Positions 1-11,910 are shown, counted from the first letter of the stretch. The stretch is DNA of 64,000 nucleotides from Notolepis coatsorum (GCA_963971535.1 OZ020589.1:87867796-87931795); one strand, 5' to 3'. Program-made: numbers and translations. The notes: generated by a model not told the origin, from the letters alone.

Positions 1-198
1 TGGTAAACTAGCTTCGTCTGTGGTTCATGCAAGCTTTTTACCTTGAACAAGGTCTTCTGATATCGATTTCTCTCTCTGCTAAGTCAGGGGATTTAGAATT
101 TCAAAGTGAGAAAAGTCGTTAGCCAAACCTATTAGCATCGCAGCTCAGGTCACCTGGCGTCACCATCTGATAGGGCATACAGACCCTCATCTGCACCT

Positions 199-373
199 TC
201 ATTTACACTGCCTATTTAAATTTTAACTTTTCTACTGTACAATAATTTTATGACCTGTATTATGTCTTCTACTATTACCATGTACCTGTACCTCCCCTCC
301 CCCTCCCCCATGCTGCTATGATGCCTGAATTTCCCCAAGGGGATCAATAAAGGAATATCTTATCTTATATCTT
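199..373 (+). repeat. LINE/SINE 3' tail, plus strand
   Basis: The end reads CCCCAAGGGGATCAATAAAG followed by short TATCT repeats, which is the usual 3' end of fish non-LTR retroelements. No coding part of the element is left upstream within the window. Confidence 0.6.
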
Positions 374-804
374 AATTAAATATCTCCCCTTAAAAACACA
401 AGGTTTTTGTTCAGAGGGGATCAGCGTTTTTTAAACACTGAGTCATGGTTGTCAGGAGGATATACAGCATTTCTGACTGAAACCCGTCTGCCCTGTACTG
501 CATATGGCTGAAATGGAATACTCAACCGTTGCCACCGCCAAATTAAAACGGTGATCCAAACAATTTAGCTGGAGGTGTCCGTCTATTTGGCTGACTCAGC
601 AGTCTTTTGGCCGTCAAATTTTGGCCGTTACAGACTTCAGTGGGAGCTACCGGTATGCTAATAACAGACTGACTTTAGAGCGGTGGGCTGGGCATCTCCT
701 CACGGTGGCGTTATTTGCGTTGTTAAATAGAGTTGACAGAATATCTTGCACTTCAGCCCCTCCTCAATCCAAGGTCAGTGCTCTCTAGAAACAGATCTAG
801 GCCA
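374..804. other. Unassigned sequence
   Basis: No convincing reading frame, terminal repeat or tandem structure is visible here. Confidence 0.4.
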
Positions 805-960
805 CTTAGAATAGAATAGAATAGAAGTACTTTATTGATCCAGAGGGAAGTTCAGCACTACAGATCGCTCACAGTAAACATTTAGGTAGTCAAAAAACAA
901 AAATCACAAATACACTAAATATACAGCCAAAAATATACAGTCATATACAGTAAAATGTAC
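805..960 (-). repeat. LINE/SINE 3' tail, minus strand
   Basis: AGAAT repeats are followed by TACTTTATTGATCC and then AGAGGGAA, the reverse complement of a fish LINE/SINE tail ending in an AATAAAG-type signal. The element therefore points left. Confidence 0.6.
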
Positions 961-1412
961 AGTAATAAGTGTAAAATCGTAAAATGTACTTACATTTTTT
1001 TTGTAACAACACACGTTAATATCCCCATGGGCCGGACACGTCTTCTTTAAACAAGTCAAGAAGAAACATCACAATAAATTAAGAACAAAGACAAAAACAC
1101 CAGGAAATCTAAAATAAAATGTAAAATAACTAAATTTAATTAATGCAACACTCCCAGACATACCCCACGCGAAGGTAAGGAAAAACTCACGAAAATCCTA
1201 GCAATAGGAAAAAAGCACCACAGGCAATGTGGAGGGGAGAAACCGTAGAAGGGCCATTCTTCTTAGATGTTGGTGATATAGTGTTGCTATAAAACAGGCG
1301 AAACAGTTGATAAGCATGTACATATACGTGTAATGAAACACAAATAAGTACATGCAATAGCAACTGGGGTACATAAGAACATTTTGAAAGATTGAAAATA
1401 GAGCTGATGACC
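961..1412. other. Unassigned AT-rich sequence
   Basis: AT-rich with no supported gene. The minus-strand open frame near 1187-1414 has no recognisable domain and no codon bias that I can see. Confidence 0.4.
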
Positions 1413-1420
1413 ATTTGAGG

Positions 1421-2249
1421 TAGGGCTGGGCGATATGACCAAAAACGTTATCGCGATAAAATTATAAAATTATTTTCATATAATTCGATATCGATAATTA
1501 TCGTCGATATAATGTCCGTCAAGTTTAATTAACTTCTTATGCTGCTGTGAATGTCTCAAGTCGAGTTGATGTCGTCATCAGTCTGCGCACGTTAGCCGAC
1601 AAGCGGAGTATCTCATGACAATAAATATGACACTAAAATACTCTCTTCCGCCACAATATATTGAAACGAGGTCCACTGTATATCCCACACTACCATAAAC
1701 GTGGCCTCAGAATTCAAAACACACACATACTCGGCACGTAAATATATAAAAACAGCGACGTGCAAGCTAGTTAACCTAGCCAGCCTGTTGGTTCTAAGCG
1801 GAGTATTCCATGACAATGTGCTAAATATGACACTAAAATACTCTCTTCCGCCACAATATATTGAAACGGCGTCCACTGTATATCCCACACTACCATAAAC
1901 GTGGCCTCAGAATTCAAAACACACACATACTCGGCACGTAAATATATAAAACAATGCCGTGGAAGCTAATTAGCCTAGCAAGCCTTGTTGAGTGAGTCCT
2001 ACCTCCTTCCGGGTCTCGGCCATCTCCTTCACTGATTGGTTGTTAGCTGTTGTGCGTAAGTACGTCATCACGTAACGCTGGTTGTTGTTAGTGAGTGTGT
2101 TGAGCCGAGGCTGAACGGAGGAGATACTATTGGAACGGAGCCAAGCTTGGAAAATCGATATATCGAAACTTTGCGACCACGTTTCATGTTTATTTCGAGG
2201 AAATAATTTATCGCGATAGTTATCGTTATCGTTTTATCGCCCAGCCCTA
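1421..2249. mobile_element. Non-autonomous hAT-like element (GGGCTGGGCGAT family, copy A)
   Basis: Perfect 14-bp terminal inverted repeats TAGGGCTGGGCGAT are flanked by an exact 8-bp direct repeat ATTTGAGG at 1413-1420 and 2250-2257. An 8-bp duplication and TIRs of this kind are typical of the hAT superfamily. The 829-bp body has no transposase; subterminal sequence is rich in TATCG motifs. It is the same family as 61150-62117, in opposite orientation. Confidence 0.9.
1611..1966. repeat. Internal ~200-bp tandem duplication in hAT copy A
   Basis: The block beginning TATGACACTAAAATACTCTC at 1626 recurs at 1826 and stays nearly identical for about 130 bp. The open frames on both strands here are by-products of the duplication. 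The same block, in inverse orientation, is tandemly repeated inside the hAT at 61150-62117. Confidence 0.9.
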
Positions 2250-2410
2250 ATTTGAGGTATGGGGAGTCCCGGCCATCATTACGGGACGTCCACCACTCCG
2301 GTCATCACCACGAGACATCCACTCACAGGAAGACGGGGAGATGGGGACAGGCGTTAGACAGTTTGTGTGTTTGTGATGGGCGGACATAGCAAAAGATACA
2401 CGTATTATTT
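2250..2410. other. Unassigned sequence
   Basis: Starts with the 3' target duplication of hAT copy A. No further feature is recognised. Confidence 0.4.
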
Positions 2411-2672
2411 TGATTGATTGATTTGATTGAATACTTTATTTTGACACAATCATAGGACAAACATTTGAAAAACAAACAATAACAGTGTCAACACGCTGGT
2501 AAAAAATGGATAAACACAATAAAGCCAAGGCATGTTTCCATTGTGGTCCATACATGGAACATAAAAGGCACAAAAACACAAATGGACACTAGACAGGACA
2601 CCCTAAAAATAAGTACAATAACACCTAACCTGAAATTAAGCATATATGTGAATAGAATAGATACATGTAGTC
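2411..2672 (-). repeat. LINE 3' tail, minus strand
   Basis: A GATT-repeat run followed by GAATACTTTATTTTGACA reads as the complement of a LINE tail with a simple-repeat end. The body fades out around 2670. Confidence 0.55.
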
Positions 2673-2840
2673 AGGGGCGGACCTTCCTACAGGCGATATA
2701 GGCGGTCGCCTAGAGCGCCACCCAGAGGGGGGCGCCAAAACATTTTTTTTTTTTTTTTTTTTTTATTATTTTCTTTGTTTTTTTATTTTTATTTTTATTT
2801 TTTTGCAGTTTTGGCGCCCCCCTCTATATCTGCAACCATT
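2673..2840. mobile_element. Fragment of a hAT-like MITE
   Basis: Begins CAGGGGCGGACC, a hAT-style terminus. It contains a GGGGGGCGCCAAAA block and its inverse copy TTTTGGCGCCCCCC, separated by a T-rich run. I found no matching right end or target duplication, so the element is probably truncated. Confidence 0.45.
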
Positions 2841-3319
2841 ATTTTTACATTAAAAAAATTCTAACATAAGGAGAAATGAGCCAAAAATCTAAAACGGTCG
2901 GTCGGTCTGAGCCTCAGCTTTAGGTGTTCACAGTCAGAACATGCTAGAGCGCTGTGCATTGATGGGTATCGGTCAAGTGTTTATAGAATTGAACGTTGAG
3001 GAAAGAAAGTCTAACGTTAGAGAACTATGAAGAAAAAAGCCAAAAAGTACATTTGAAGTACATTTCCTGTTTAAGATAAGATAAGATTTCCAGATGATTT
3101 CCCCAAAAAAGAAAATATATATATATATATATTTTTTTTTATGCAGTCAGGCCACTGAACTTAGAAGCAGGCCAGGCCGCGTGAATACTTTCGACAACAA
3201 ATGTTTGTTTCCGCGTTCTAGTTTTGCGCTCTGATTGGCCAGGTCAGGTGACATGTGCGCCAATCGTGGGACAGCAAGTTCTGTGCCTATTTCCGGGTCT
3301 AACAGCCTGCAAACTACCT
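2841..3319. other. Unassigned sequence
   Basis: Contains short GATAA and AT simple repeats around 3070-3140. Otherwise unassigned; it leads into the 86-bp unit pair. Confidence 0.4.
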
Positions 3320-3372
3320 GGCGTTCTATCGCCATGCTCTAAGACAAACTCTAACCTTAACCAACTTCGAAA
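3320..3372. repeat. First copy of an 86-bp tandem unit, left part
   Basis: Starts GGCGTTCTATCGCCATG. The same start recurs at 7362. When the LINE at 3373-7319 and one 9-bp target duplication are removed, the spacing between the two starts is 86 bp. The segment ends with the 5' target duplication ACTTCGAAA (3364-3372) of the LINE. Confidence 0.85.
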
Positions 3373-6300
3373 CGGGGGAACCCCCAGGGGGATCCTCTTA
3401 GCCCTTTACTATTCGACATGGCCATAGAACCACTCGCACAGGCCGTAAGGCAGTCAGCCGAGATCTCAGGTATTAGAGTGGGCGGGAGGGAGCACAAAAT
3501 CACTCTTTACGCGGACGACGTGCTGATCTTTGTGTCTAAGCCTGACTCTTCAATTCCATGTCTAACCCGCATGATTTCCACATTTGGAACCTTCTCGGGG
3601 TACAAAATAAACTTTTCCAAATCCGAAGCAATGCCACTTGGGACACTCAAATCTATCCCGATACTGCCCGAGCCCTTCCCATTTCGCTGGTCGCCCTCCG
3701 GCTTCGTTTACCTAGGAGTATTTGTGACACCCACCTATGATACGTTGGCTAAGGCCAATTTTCCCCCTCTTTTAGACACCATAAGGGCAGACTTAGTTAG
3801 ATGGGCCCCCTTACCGATCTCCTGGCTGGGTAGGATTGCCCTCGTCAAGATGAACGTACTCCCCAGACTGTTGTACCCTCTTCAAATGATCCCAGTGCTG
3901 CTGACAAACAAGGTTATCAAGGTGCTGGAAGGTTGGCTAAGCTCATTCATTTGGAATGGGAAGAAACTGCGTCTGAAAATGGCCAAATTACAGATGGACA
4001 GTGAAGATGGGGGTCTAGACCTACCTAATATTAGACACTACCAACTGGCGGCACACCTTAGGGTGATGGTCGGCTGGCTCAGAGCAGACCCACTGTCAAT
4101 ATGGCTGGACGTTGAATCCTCGCAATCTAAGTCCCCCTTGTGGAACCTACTATTTATCAAAGACTTTAGGTCTGTGAGGAAGGTGTGCTCCAACCCCATC
4201 ACATTATGTTCCGTCAAGGCCTGGAAGACTGTCCGTAAGGTGGAGGGCCGAGCCAAGCTGACCTCTCCTCTTACCCCGATTGTAGACAAACCCGACTTTA
4301 AGCCAAACCAAGTCGGCGGCGGCTTCAAGACCTGGTATAGGCAGGGTATAACCGATCTTGGCCACCTGTTTGATGGCCGGACCCTAATGTCCTTTACACA
4401 GCTGCAGCAGCGATATGGCCTATTGAAAGCGGAATTTTTTAGGTACCTACAAATTAGGCAGTTTATCACCAAGGACACCTCACTTTTAACTGACATCTCC
4501 ACCTCGCAGGTGGAGAAAGCCCTCTCCTTACAGATCCCCAAAAAAACAAATATCTATCTTCTATAGTACTCTGAACCGTAATTCATCTTTATCTTCCTAT
4601 GTTACTGTTGTATATTCCTATATGAATACCCATTAATTACAGCACAGTAGTGAGGTTGCTAACTAGAGGAAGGGAAAGATCACAGTGTGATAGAAAACAT
4701 GGTCCTCATCTGAGCTCCCAAATTTAGCCAGTAGAGAATAAGTGTGTACAGCCAGACAACCAGCAGCTATGGTCCAATATTCATTTAATTGCAGCGTGGG
4801 CCGAGATTGGAATAATGCATTGGTTACACACAGGACACTTCAAGCATAATACATGATTGTACAAAAGGATTTGATGCAGGTAAATCACAATAGCCCTCGT
4901 TGGCTTTTTACATCAAAAGACAGTATTGTACATAAATATTAGTCATGTTATGTTAATGAAATAAGACCATAGTACTCTTTGTCACCACATGATAAAACCT
5001 GGGTCTAAGATAGGCATCTTACTCTAGTTATCACATTATACCGTTTTACTCACATAGGGACAAAGTAGACCATGGTCGGTGGTGGTGGTGGTGGAGACCA
5101 GACTCAGACCCCCTGGGTGTGGTGTGGCGGGTCCGGCTGGCCTGCCTCTCTATTCTTATTGTTCCAATACTTATAGATTTCATGACCTCACTTTTCTTAA
5201 CCTAGTTCCACCAATCACCAGTATCTAAACACAGGCAGTCCTCATTTGGTGTCTTCTTGGTCGTGTGTGTCTGTAACAACCGGGTAGCCCCCTCCTTTTT
5301 GGCTATGGCCTCCTTTGAATGAATCAATCATGTTAACATTCCTTCTATTTGGTTCTTCTGTAAGTTACTTTTCTAATAGGTTACTATACTCTTGTTTTAT
5401 TATTCCAACATTGTTTTCATTCTAAACTAATATACTGCAATTATTTCCTGTGACCTTCTCTTAATTAGGCAACTGTCCTTAGGTTTTACTGAGTCACCGT
5501 TTTTCTGTGGTGTGTGACTGAGTAAACAATGTCGTCATGAGAGGTGTCGCCTGGTGATTTTCAACATGATGAGGTCTGATGACTTCAGCCTTAATAGTGC
5601 TTGTGTTGAAAACATTAACCCAGTATAGTCAGTGCTTCTTAGGTTAATACTATTCAATTCACAAGAGCCATCCCAAAACCCCGTCTACCAACTGACACTT
5701 TGTATTTTCTGAATCTATTATTGTAAAGATTCAACCACATTACTCTGGTCTCACAGAGGCATTTCCGCTTTTGGTCTCTTCTTGCTGTGCTCAACTGTCA
5801 CATGTCTAGGTGTTTGGTTTCCTGGGGGGGTTGGAATGGCTCCCTCGCCAACTGTTCTATTTACCATCACTACAGATGGTACTTTCAGTTTCCTGGGTTA
5901 ATCTAACATTTTTGATTATGAAATCATGAAATTATGAAGTCAAGGTTACCACATTACTAAACAGTCCTGGGAAGAGGATTTGGACATAGAAATCACAGAT
6001 GCAGACTGGCAGGATACGTGGACCTACGCAAAAAAAATCTCGGTTTGTAACCGCACCAAGGCCATCCAAATTAGAATATTGCATCGCATTCATATTACCC
6101 CCGCCCGTAAAAGTAAAATGGATCCCAATACGTCCCCACTTTGCTTTAAATGCAAGATAGAGATTGGAAATCACGTCCACTGTTTTTGGACCTGTGTAAA
6201 ACTACAGAGCTACTGGTACGACGTTGTAGAAGAACTGTCTGACATATTTCACACCCCCATCGAGCTGGATCCCCTCTGCCTTTTGCTGGGCCTCCCAGAT

Positions 6301-6570
6301 ATTCATGTTACCAATTCCAAACATAAGAGACTGTTCAATTTGTTGACATTTGCTGCTAGAAAGAACATCCTGTTGTTTTGGATCAAGGACGAGGTCCCGT
6401 CAATGAGGTCATGGCACAATATCATAATGGAATGTATCCCCTGTGAGTATATTACGTGTATGCTGCATTCCAAGTTGGACACTTTTTATGAGATCTGGGA
6501 CCCCTATCTGTCGCATATTGGGCCTGCACTGTCCACCACTGTACTCGCCGGATTTCCCCATTACCAGTAA
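3373..6570 (+). pseudogene. L1-A ORF2 remnant (reverse transcriptase to C-terminus)
   Basis: The reading frame opens in the PQGDPLSPLLF block of the reverse transcriptase and continues to the catalytic YADD box (3508-3519). It reaches the C-terminal region with a CFKCK...H...C zinc-knuckle-like motif near 6140-6195, as in L1-type ORF2 proteins. Endonuclease and N-terminal palm are missing because of the 5' truncation. One frameshift lies near 4545-4560. A solo LTR interrupts the frame at 4606; if it and one TTAC copy are ignored, the frame reads straight through from SSLSSYVT into KQSWEEDL. It is related to, but clearly diverged from, the L1 at 23297-30414. Not functional. Confidence 0.9.
4606..5953. 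mobile_element. Solo LTR (1348 bp) inside L1-A
   Basis: Begins TGTTGTATATTCC and ends GGTTACCACA, so it has TG...CA termini. It is flanked by the direct repeat TTAC (4602-4605 and 5954-5957). Joining the flanks restores the LINE reading frame, which fixes both borders. No internal retroviral or gag-pol sequence is present, so it looks like a solo LTR left by recombination. Family not identified. Confidence 0.8.
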
Positions 6571-6615
6571 CCTCCCACTGCTGCCTTGTTTTGTCTACGG
6601 TACTGGCATTGTAAA

Positions 6616-6955
6616 TACTGTACATGTCCTATTGACTGCGGTAATACTGTACATGTTCTCTTGACTACAGTAGTGCTGTACAGGTACCCTTGACTACAGT
6701 AACACTGTACATGTCCACTTGACTACAGTAGTACTGTACATGCCCACTTGACCACATTGATACTGTACATGTCCTCTTGGCTACAGTAGTACGGTACATG
6801 TTCTCTTGACTACAGTAATGCTGTACATATACCTTTGACTACAGTGACACTGTACATGCCCTCTTGACTATAATAATACTGTACAAACCCACTTGACTAC
6901 ATTGATACTGTACGTGTCCTCTTGGCTGCAGTAGTACTGTACAGGCACTCTGGGC
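6616..6955 (+). repeat. 29-bp minisatellite in the L1-A 3' region
   Basis: About twelve degenerate copies of a unit containing TACTGTACATGTCC and CTTGACTACAGTA. Successive starts are at 6616, 6645 and 6674. It lies just after the ORF2 stop. Confidence 0.9.
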
Positions 6956-7328
6956 TACTAGGGTATACACGGTCATATGCACACGTTCACTACACACATA
7001 TATGCATGTACACATAAAACATATACATAGGTAAAGCACACGCACATATGGGTAGGTAGAACACACGTATATATAGCACACGAGATAAGGCGCACACGTG
7101 AAAGCCACACTTATTTTATTTTGTTTTATTTATTTTATTTTCTATTGTCATTTCCTTATTTAATTTTTATTGTCTTTTTTCTTTTCTGTTTGCCTGTCTT
7201 GTAATGTTATTACTGTTATTAGTGTCATTATTTGTATTATTATTGACGGTATTGTATTGTGATGTCTTGTTCTATGTTGAAAATTGAAAATAAAAACATT
7301 TATAAAAAAAAAAAAAAAAACTTCGAAA

Positions 7329-7402
7329 GAGTGCCTAAGCTTAACCGTCGAAAGAAGGGCAGGCGTTCTATCGCCATGCTCTAAGACAAACTCTAACCTT
7401 AA
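7329..7402. repeat. Rest of 86-bp unit 1 and left part of unit 2
   Basis: 7329-7361 completes unit 1; unit 2 starts at 7362 and is cut at TTAA (7399-7402) by the piggyBac-like element. Unit 2 continues at 10450-10476 with CCAACTTCGAAAGAGCGCC. Confidence 0.85.
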
Positions 7403-7468
7403 CACTTTGAGTGCCACGAGGTGGCGCCAGAGTTAGCGCTTCAATGCCACCATCGGCGCCAATGTTAC

Positions 7469-8541
7469 TGTAGCTAAGGGGCTACACAACCCTGACTGTA
7501 TTAAAAATTGTTTAGATTAAACCACTACTAAAGAATATTAATAGCCAGACAGTACAGTTAGACAAAATGGCGGACACTCAATTGACTTGCCGGGGACAGG
7601 GATACCAAGTTAACAGTATTTTAATAGTCATAGCAACATACATATTAGTTATCACGGTTCTCCTTTAATAATAGAATGTCAGTGTATCAAAGTCAGCGGT
7701 AATGAATAGTTCCTAGATTACGGATACTCGACCGGAGCTCTGAAGGGAGTGAGATGAAACGAGGCGATACAGGGAAAGCAAATGGTGGCTGGAGACGATG
7801 GTTTCCCTCTGGAGCCCTGCTCCGGAGGAACTGTAGACTGGTCGGATAATCCTGTCGCCGCTGGAAGAAGGGGTCTCGTACGGAACCGGTCCTTGTAATC
7901 CTAGCGCCCGATGGCAGGGTTAATAGCTATTAATCCAAAAGCCCGTTGGCATAGATGGTAGATAGCTAGCTTCGTTTGTACTTGAAGCTAACCCGCAGAC
8001 GGTCTCCAATGAGTAGTTATATCCAAACGGCGCTGGGTTTAACTATAAGTCTCTCCACGTTACTTTGCTTACACGAGTCACTATACTGTGCCAATAATGG
8101 CTCTACAATATTATAGTTGTATCTAAGTAGCCATTAGCTCTCTATAACGATACACTGCTATCGGTCTGTGTACAACTGTACCGGACGTCTCACACTCTCG
8201 CTCTGCTAGTTCTTCTGTTATGTTACTGCCGCTGCGGCTGCTTGCACCGTCTACAATATATACTCAAACTGATCCCTATGGGGCTCAGCCGATTCACCTG
8301 TACAGAATCAATGCTCTTGCTCTGGGCTTGTCTGAACGTGTCTGAACATGTCTAGAAACCATGTCTAGGGGGCGCGTCTCTGGCGCCTACAACGTCAAGG
8401 ATGGGACCCAATAAGGCGAGCGAAGAATACTGTTATGCAAACAGATGGCGTAAAGATATATATCTTATATATATAAACAATATACAAGTTATACAAAATA
8501 ATAAACGCAGACTTTCAGTGTTAATCTGGACCTTCAGAACA
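7469..8541. mobile_element. Solo LTR (1073 bp) inside PB1
   Basis: Starts TGTAGCTAAGG and ends CTTCAGAACA, flanked by the 5-bp duplication GTTAC (7464-7468 and 8542-8546). The related copy PB2 lacks it at the same place (near 38705). An AATAAA near the right end suggests plus orientation. No internal coding region remains. Confidence 0.88.
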
Positions 8542-8727
8542 GTTACGCTTAATATCGCCTAATCTATGTTTTAAATTATGGCTATGTGTCTAATCTGCCC
8601 GTCGCTTATCAAAGAATCCTTTTCCAGTCAGTGCTGTCAAGGCAGATTGGTTTTTTATCGCTTCATTTCCGTTTGAGAGCATTTTGAAAAGCACCCGTTT
8701 TGAGGTAAAAAACAGTTCATTCTAGAC

Positions 8728-9751
8728 CAGGGGTAGGCAACCCTAGGCACGCGTGCCTGCATAGGCACGCGGGGGCATTTTCATAGGCACAGGGGGCAGC
8801 ATAAAATAAATTAAATAAAAAATTATAATACATTTTTTTTGCTTTGAAATATTATAGTGAAATATTTTGCACTATTGTCGCATTTATCTTGTTGAAATCC
8901 TCCCACAGGTTCTTTTTACTACCACATATTTAATTGAGACCCTTTATTTGTTTATTATTTCAATTTAGCTGGAAATACATTGCTACATCATTCAGTAACA
9001 TTTGCAGAGCCTTATAACAAAAACATTATTATGGTCACCATTGTGACCAGTAGGATTAATCAACAAATTTTATTATTTATTTTTCTATTTCATTGAACAT
9101 TGCACATGTTAAAAGCCATTTTTTTTCTCAAAATGTGAGTATTACCAAGTCAACTTGTGTTCTTAAAACAATGACATTAGGTTGAAATAATGTGGTTGTG
9201 TACTTATTTTTCTGTTAACGTATTATGGATTGAAAACTGAAAACCTTAATGCACAGTAACTGAACTCAATATTTTTAAGTTCTGGTAACTTATTATTATA
9301 AAAATGTTTACAGTGTAGTCTTACGATCAATCAAAACTTATTTACACAATATACCTCACATTCACCCTCCATTCACATCCTGGTGTTCTCCTGGTGTTCT
9401 CCATTAGGCCTGTAGGTGGAGCTATGACAGCACACGTACAGTACACACACCGATGGTGTGTGATGTGTCCAAAAATGAATGGGCAAATGTGAGTGAAATG
9501 GTCGCACTGTATGCAGCTGTTTGTTTGCATTGCATTCCCCCCCCCCAACTCAGATTTAGGGTTGATACAACCATCATAATAATATTGTTAATAATGACAA
9601 TAACAATAATGATGTAATAATGTAAAGATTATCATTAAAAATACCTGATTATGAGAAAAAAAAATTACGATGCATGGAATATTGTTGAGGCACACTAGTT
9701 ATAACTATATTTCAAACAGGCACTCCATGTCAAAAAGGTTGCTGACCCCTG
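8728..9751. mobile_element. Non-autonomous hAT-like element inside PB1
   Basis: Termini CAGGGGTAGGCAACC and GGTTGCTGACCCCTG are near-perfect inverted repeats. They are flanked by the exact 8-bp duplication TTCTAGAC (8720-8727 and 9752-9759). The PB2 copy shows the unoccupied site. The 1024-bp body has no transposase frame. Confidence 0.92.
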
Positions 9752-10476
9752 TTCTAGACCATTCTATGATAATCGTCTTTTACTGGAATATTCCAGAACG
9801 TTGATATTTGTCGGCCTATTTATGAATCGTTTTCAAATAAACGCTAGATGATCAATATTATACGTGCACGCAAGCACATTCGAGCCGCGCACGGATAATT
9901 GCCGTGTTCATTTCCTCTTGGACTTTTACAGTGAAACCGAAAGAGCCCATTTCACAAAACAGCTTATATCTCCATCAAAATTTGTCTGATTATCCTAACA
10001 CTGATAACATAGATTCCTTACCTGACATCAGATGGTATCCAACTGGTTTATTCCAATTCCTGATCACCATTCGAAAAAATCGATAAGTGTATGGATCCAA
10101 CGTGTGTACAGTGCAGTACATGATTCCGCGGGTCTCAGAGGCTCCAGAATGAACTGTGATAACCCTGGCTGCATCAGTGGACTGGAAAATGTGGAGTACA
10201 GGATTTTTTTCCCCATCCATTTTCATTGAGTCCATTCCAAAATCCCTTATGTCATCTGGGAGACGATAGGGGGTGCTTTTTTCCACATCTGATCGCCGGC
10301 GGCGCTCGGGTATACTAGGGTAGGCTCACGTGATGCAATATGATTTCAGATCGCTAAAAAAAAAAATATTTCAGAGAAATCTCGTGAGTGGCTTTCAACA
10401 TAACTATCGGAAACCCGAGATATCTTGTGAGTGGCAGTGAAAGTGTTAACCAACTTCGAAAGAGCGCCTAAGCTTA

Positions 10477-11293
10477 AAGGAAAACTCCAACATTTTGGGA
10501 AATTAGCTTATTTAACATCTTCCCTGGAGTTAGACAAGAAGATACATACCTTTTTTGTCTCTGTGCGTGCATTTAGCTTTGGGAACAGTCGCTCCGTTAG
10601 CATAGCTTAGCTTCATCACTGGAAGTGAGGGGGGGCCGGAGCCTGACGTTCCCTTACAGTGTATAGTTTGATTGATTGATTGAAAAGTTTATTAACAGAT
10701 TGCAGAATACACTCCAAATACAACTCCAAAACGTTCATGTAAACATGTTGTGACCTGTGTATTCACCACGTGGAGAAATAAAAAATAATTGAATTAGACA
10801 ATTACGTTTTATAAGCAAATATACTCGGAACAATTTTTTGCCTAACCACTCCTCTCTGAGCGCAGCCAGTGATTTCAACGTGTCGTCGTGATTGTTGACA
10901 TTCTCATTCATTCAAAGGATCCGAACCGATTGAAGTTTATGGATACCATGACTTAAAATCCTCTTACCTTGACGATTAAAAGCCTCCCCAATTTAGAAAA
11001 ACAGTAATCCAATGGCTGGTATTGTTATACCGGACGCTCTGAGCTAACCGGAGCTAACACAGATCAGGATAGTAAAGCATATATAATTACTTCCTTTCTG
11101 GGGTTTTCAAAATAAAAGTGTGACGTTTATAGCAGCGGAAAACATTTATTTTGTACATTATCTAACGTTAACACGAACCTAAACTAACTTTAGGTTAGTT
11201 GTAACATTAGTAACATTATATATATATATTTTTTTGCCTCCTATAATAGTGGGGGTCTCTGACACCGTTATTTCGGGGGTCGCGGCCTGAAAA
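10477..11293. other. Dispersed-repeat fragments
   Basis: 10477-10640 looks like a fish interspersed repeat (GGAAAACTCCAACATTTTGG followed by TTAGC-rich text). 10671-10760 is a minus-strand LINE tail (GATTGATTG then AAGTTTATTAACAGATTGC), the same family as 23061 and 30650. The rest is unassigned. Confidence 0.45.
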
Positions 11294-11308
11294 CTTTGGG
11301 AACCCCTG
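11294..11308. mobile_element. Right terminus of a hAT-like element
   Basis: CTTTGGGAACCCCTG is the complement of the common hAT start CAGGGGTTCCCAAAG. I could not find the left end, so only the terminus is called. Confidence 0.4.
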
Positions 11309-11910
11309 GTCTAAACCACAGGCATTGTGGTGTTCAGGCTTGACACGGACTAAAACAAACAATTCCAATGTCCACACAAGTGCAATTTCAATAAACAGTT
11401 GAGGTTTATTGATCCAAAGTACAGTTCCGATAGGCAAAAGAGTCGTCAAAATACAGTCCAAGGTCAAAACACGATCCAGGCTCTCGTACAAAAAAGGGAA
11501 TGTTCAATACTCAGGGTTTGTCCTCCGGTCCGGGGTCAGTTTCACAGGGGGTTGTCTCAGCCAGTCCAGGGTCCAGTACCACGAACACCTACTTGCTCTC
11601 ACCTCTCCTTCAAACTACCTCTCACCTCACAAACTCTATATCACACTCTCTCCACGATCTCTACTCCTTCCTCACCTCCACTCAACTTCCCTCTGTCCTA
11701 GTCCTTTATGCCGGGTGTGTCTCTGTGTGTGTGTGGGATGTGGGTGCACGTGGGTGCACAGGTGTATTCTATCAGTCCCCAATCAACTCCTCATTCTCTC
11801 CTCTGCCCGTGACAATAGTATCTCCCTTCCTCCACGTAACCATGTGATGAGGGATGATATCTGCCACAATGTATACACGGTGACAGTAGAATAAAAAATT
11901 GTGAAATTAA
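11309..11910. other. Unassigned sequence
   Basis: Contains GTTTATTGATCCAAAGTACAG, suggestive of a minus-strand retroelement end, and C/T-rich text. The three overlapping plus-strand open frames here have no domain and are low-complexity, so I do not call them. Confidence 0.35.

Larger units (their letters stand above)
3373..7319 (+). mobile_element. 5'-truncated L1/Tx1-type LINE (L1-A)
   Basis: A non-LTR retrotransposon copy ending in a poly-A run (7304-7320) and flanked by the 9-bp duplication ACTTCGAAA (3364-3372 and 7320-7328). The 5' end starts abruptly inside the reverse transcriptase, so it is a truncated insertion. It carries the ORF2 remnant, a solo LTR at 4606-5953, and a 3' region with a 29-bp minisatellite. 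It sits in one of two tandem 86-bp units, and the second unit lacks the insertion at this point. Confidence 0.92.
7403..10445. mobile_element. piggyBac-like non-autonomous element (PB1), twice interrupted
   Basis: TIRs begin CACTTTGAGTGCCAC and end GTGGCAGTGAAAGTG between TTAA at 7399-7402 and 10446-10449. TTAA duplication plus such TIRs suits piggyBac-type transposition. The uninterrupted 86-bp unit at 3355-3363 shows the empty TTAA site. Subtracting the solo LTR and the hAT with their duplications leaves about 933 bp, which matches PB2-PB4. No transposase frame. The open frames near 9990-10286 are non-coding shadows. Confidence 0.88.
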
